Origin: an uncultured Oscillospiraceae bacterium
GTDB lineage: Bacteria; Bacillota; Clostridia; Oscillospirales; Oscillospiraceae
Assembly (NCBI GenBank): GCA_905233785.1
Contig: CAJOCV010000122.1
Coordinates: forward strand, 1-5,401
DNA length: 5,401 nucleotides
Direction: 5' to 3'
Positions 3,539-5,401 of the stretch are shown here, piece by piece. Numbering within the stretch: the stretch's first letter is position 1; the number at the start of each line of letters is the position of its first letter. The notes beneath the pieces are model-generated. The model saw only the letters and a list, made by a program, of their open reading frames with translations. It was not told the origin of the DNA and ran no database searches. The position numbers were made by a program, and so were the translations under genes.

Positions 3539-5118
3539 CCGTCAACGATCTTTCCATGCAGTTCGGTTCTTCCGTGCTGTTTTCGCGCGTGGATCTGCAA
3601 TTTACCGCCGGCAACTGCTACGGCATCATCGGCGCCAACGGCGCGGGCAAATCCACCTTCATCAAAATCCTCTCCGGCGAGCTGGAGCCGACCTCCGGTT
3701 CCGTTCAGCTTGAGCCGAAGCGCCGCATGTCGGTTCTCAAGCAGAACCAGAGCCTCTATGATAACTGCCCGGTGCTCGACACGGTCATCATGGGGCACCA
3801 GCGCCTCTACGACTGCGGCAGAGAGCGCGAGGCCATCTACGAGAAGGAGGACTTCTCGGATGCCGACGGCCTGCGCGCGGCCGAGCTGGAGGAGGAGTTT
3901 TCCGAGCTCGGCGGCTGGGAAAGTGAGAGTGACGCGGAGCGCATCCTGCAGGGTCTCGGCGTGGACACGGCGCTGCACGGAAGCCTCATGCGGGATATTG
4001 ACCCCCGCCTCAAGGTCAAGGTGCTGCTGGCGCAGGCGCTCTTCGGGCACCCGGACGTGCTGCTGCTGGACGAGCCGACGAACAACTTAGACCTCGCGAG
4101 CGTCGTCTGGCTGGAGGATTTTCTGATGGACTATGAGGGCACGGTGCTGGTGGTGAGCCACGACCGCTATTTCCTCAACAACGTCTGCACCCACATTGTG
4201 GACATCGACTACGGCAAGATCAAAATGTATGTGGGCAACTACGATTTCTGGTACGAGTCCAGCCAGCTCATCCAGAAGCTGATCCGCGACCAGAACAAGA
4301 AGGCAGAGCAGAAGATCGCGGAGCTGCAGACCTTCATCGCCCGCTTCTCGGCAAACAAATCCAAGTCCCGGCAGGCGACCTCGCGCCGGAAGCTTTTGGA
4401 CAAGATCACGGTGGAGGAGCTGCCCGCCTCGAACCGCCGCTATCCCTGGGTCGGCTTCAAGGCGGATCGGGAGCCGGGCAAGGATCGCCTGTTTGTCACC
4501 GAGGTCTCCAAGACCGTGGACGGCGTGAAGCTTTTAAACAAGGTGAGCTTCATCGTCGGCAAGGAGGACAAGATCGCCATCCTCGGCAAGAACGAGCTTG
4601 CCGTCACGATGCTGTATAAAATCCTCATGGGCGAGGAGGAGCCGGACGAGGGCACGGTCAAGTGGGGCGCGTCCATCACGCCGAGCTACTTCCCCAAGGA
4701 TCACAACAGCTACTTTGACGGCTTTGAGGGCGATCTCATTGAGTGGATGCGGCAGTTTTCCGAGGACAAGCGGGAGAGCTATCTGCGCAGCTTCTTAGGG
4801 CGGATGCTCTTTTCGGGCGACGATGTGTATAAGCCGGCGAAGGTGCTCTCCGGCGGTGAGAAGGTCCGGTGCATGCTCTCGCGCATGATGCTCTCGGGCG
4901 CAAATTTCCTCGTACTCGATCAGCCCACGAACCACCTCGATCTCGAGTCCATCGCGGCGCTCAACAACGGGCTGGAGGCCTTCAAATACAACATCCTCTT
5001 CTCCTGCCACGACCATCAGCTCACCCAGACCGTGGCCAACCGCATCCTCGAGATCACCGACGACGGCGTGATCGACCGGCTCTGCACCTACGACGAGTAT
5101 ATGCAGCTCGGAGAGTAG
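3532..5118 (+). CDS. ABC-F family ATP-binding protein (YbiT-like) with a degenerate second ATP site
   Basis: The 528-residue soluble protein has two ABC domains and no membrane segments, so it is an ABC-F ribosome-associated ATPase type, not a transporter. Domain 1 has Walker A GANGAGKST (34-42), Walker B VLLLDE with Glu181 and DEPTNNLDL, and switch His210; its signature region (about 154-166, DIDPRLKVKVLLAQ) is not LSGG, which resembles E. coli YbiT as I recall it. A charged linker (about 245-300, including FIARFSANKSKSRQATSRR) is the expected P-site tRNA-contacting region. Domain 2 has LGKNELAVTM (351-360) where Walker A should be, without the lysine; it keeps LSGGEKV (439-445), and Walker B reads FLVLDQ (459-464) with Gln464 for the catalytic Glu, then PTNHLDL and His493. 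Overall similarity and length (YbiT 530 aa) support the YbiT subgroup. The start ATG overlaps the HD gene stop and has AAGGAGG seven bases upstream. A role in translation is likely; antibiotic resistance is not indicated. Confidence 0.92.
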   Translation: MLTVNDLSMQFGSSVLFSRVDLQFTAGNCYGIIGANGAGKSTFIKILSGELEPTSGSVQLEPKRRMSVLKQNQSLYDNCPVLDTVIMGHQRLYDCGREREAIYEKEDFSDADGLRAAELEEEFSELGGWESESDAERILQGLGVDTALHGSLMRDIDPRLKVKVLLAQALFGHPDVLLLDEPTNNLDLASVVWLEDFLMDYEGTVLVVSHDRYFLNNVCTHIVDIDYGKIKMYVGNYDFWYESSQLIQKLIRDQNKKAEQKIAELQTFIARFSANKSKSRQATSRRKLLDKITVEELPASNRRYPWVGFKADREPGKDRLFVTEVSKTVDGVKLLNKVSFIVGKEDKIAILGKNELAVTMLYKILMGEEEPDEGTVKWGASITPSYFPKDHNSYFDGFEGDLIEWMRQFSEDKRESYLRSFLGRMLFSGDDVYKPAKVLSGGEKVRCMLSRMMLSGANFLVLDQPTNHLDLESIAALNNGLEAFKYNILFSCHDHQLTQTVANRILEITDDGVIDRLCTYDEYMQLGE

Positions 5119-5204
5119 CGGCCATTGGTCAGTGAATCGTTGTTGTAATCCTCTCCGAAATGCGTTATACCGCCTTTATCAAACATCATGCATGGAGTAC
5201 TATC

Positions 5205-5401
5205 ATGGAATCAAATAAGAACAAAGAAGCCTGGCGGGCGGTCAAGTTCACCTTTTTCTCGATCTCCGCGGGGCTCATTGAGATCCTCTCCTTCACGCTG
5301 CTGACGGAGTTTTCCGGCTGGAGCTACTGGCCGTGCTACCTGATCGCGCTGGTGCTGTCGGTGCTGTGGAACTTCACGCTCAACCGCAGGTTCACCTTCA
5401 A
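5205..5401 (+). CDS. GtrA-like membrane protein, N-terminal part (cut by window edge)
   Basis: Sixty-five codons are visible. After a short charged start (MESNKNKEAWRAVKF) come two hydrophobic stretches, about residues 15-32 and 39-55, followed by LWNFTLNRRFTF. The WNF-x-x-NR-x-(F/W)TF motif between helices is the hallmark of GtrA-like proteins (PF04138). These are small four-helix membrane proteins that often help move lipid-linked sugars for cell-surface glycosylation. The start at 5205 is supported by GGAG at 5194-5197, seven bases away; nearby ATGs at 5188 and 5192 are out of frame. The gene follows the ABC-F gene by 86 nt with no terminator seen between them, so co-transcription is possible. 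The rest of the gene lies outside the window. Confidence 0.85.
   Translation, partial: MESNKNKEAWRAVKFTFFSISAGLIEILSFTLLTEFSGWSYWPCYLIALVLSVLWNFTLNRRFTF

Noticed and set aside
3535..4050. A 171-codon minus-strand open frame opposite the ABC-F gene
   Set aside because: Antisense shadow caused by codon bias; no ribosome binding site or family motif seen.
5113..5130. CGGCCATTGGTC right at the ABC-F stop codon resembles the diverged palindrome at 2208-2232 (about 9 of 12 positions)
   Set aside because: Too short, and the stem is only four pairs; a genome-wide comparison would be needed before calling it a remnant, although the placement at a TAG stop is suggestive.
5140..5171. Possible promoter for the GtrA-like gene (TTGTTG with TTATAC or TATACC)
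   Set aside because: Weak hexamers and spacing of 19-20 bases; not better than chance in an AT-richer gap.

Overview
The window looks like a chromosomal segment of a fairly GC-rich member of the Clostridia, probably a gut Oscillospiraceae-type Firmicute. This is inferred from strong AGGAGG-type ribosome binding sites, the yceD-rpmF pair, a DUF512-type PDZ protein, a YbiT-like ABC-F protein and dispersed short palindromes. No 16S or other direct taxonomic marker is present. Genes at both ends are cut by the window edges.

Left part (1-1118, minus strand): a leftward set of genes reads yceD (DUF177, large-subunit/23S rRNA related), then rpmF (ribosomal protein L32), then the N-terminal PDZ part of a DUF512/radical-SAM-like protein. 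A hairpin follows rpmF. Between it and the DUF512 gene lies a MITE-like element with imperfect inverted arms and two internal hairpins (245-328). yceD and the rightward gene for an RluA-family pseudouridine synthase diverge from a 113-bp region. It holds two near-consensus sigma-A promoters whose -35 hexamers overlap by five bases, so a ribosome-assembly/protein gene pair and an RNA-modification gene share one control point.

Middle part (2208-2949): a small mobile-element neighbourhood. A REP-associated tyrosine transposase (RAYT, Y1/HUH type, 158 aa, lower GC by eye) is bracketed by two homologous composite palindrome modules of 71-72 bp (2208-2279 and 2786-2856). The same palindrome has also landed in frame inside the RAYT gene (2423-2447). 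Two further copies form a 46/47-bp tandem array that runs up to the ribosome binding site of the next gene. In all there are six identical 25-nt copies and one diverged copy, in both orientations. Stop codons of both the pseudouridine synthase and the RAYT fall inside the head of the palindrome.

Right part (2969-5401, plus strand): an HD-domain phosphohydrolase overlaps by 7 nt with a YbiT-like ABC-F ATPase, so the two are probably translationally coupled. The ABC-F protein has an intact first nucleotide site but a degenerate second one (no Walker A lysine, Gln for the catalytic Glu). The start of a GtrA-like membrane protein gene follows and runs off the window.

The most interesting system here is the RAYT with its matching palindromes. 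It is a recognised type of element (RAYT/REP/BIME), but the in-gene copy, the tandem expansion and the stop-codon placement are worth a closer look.
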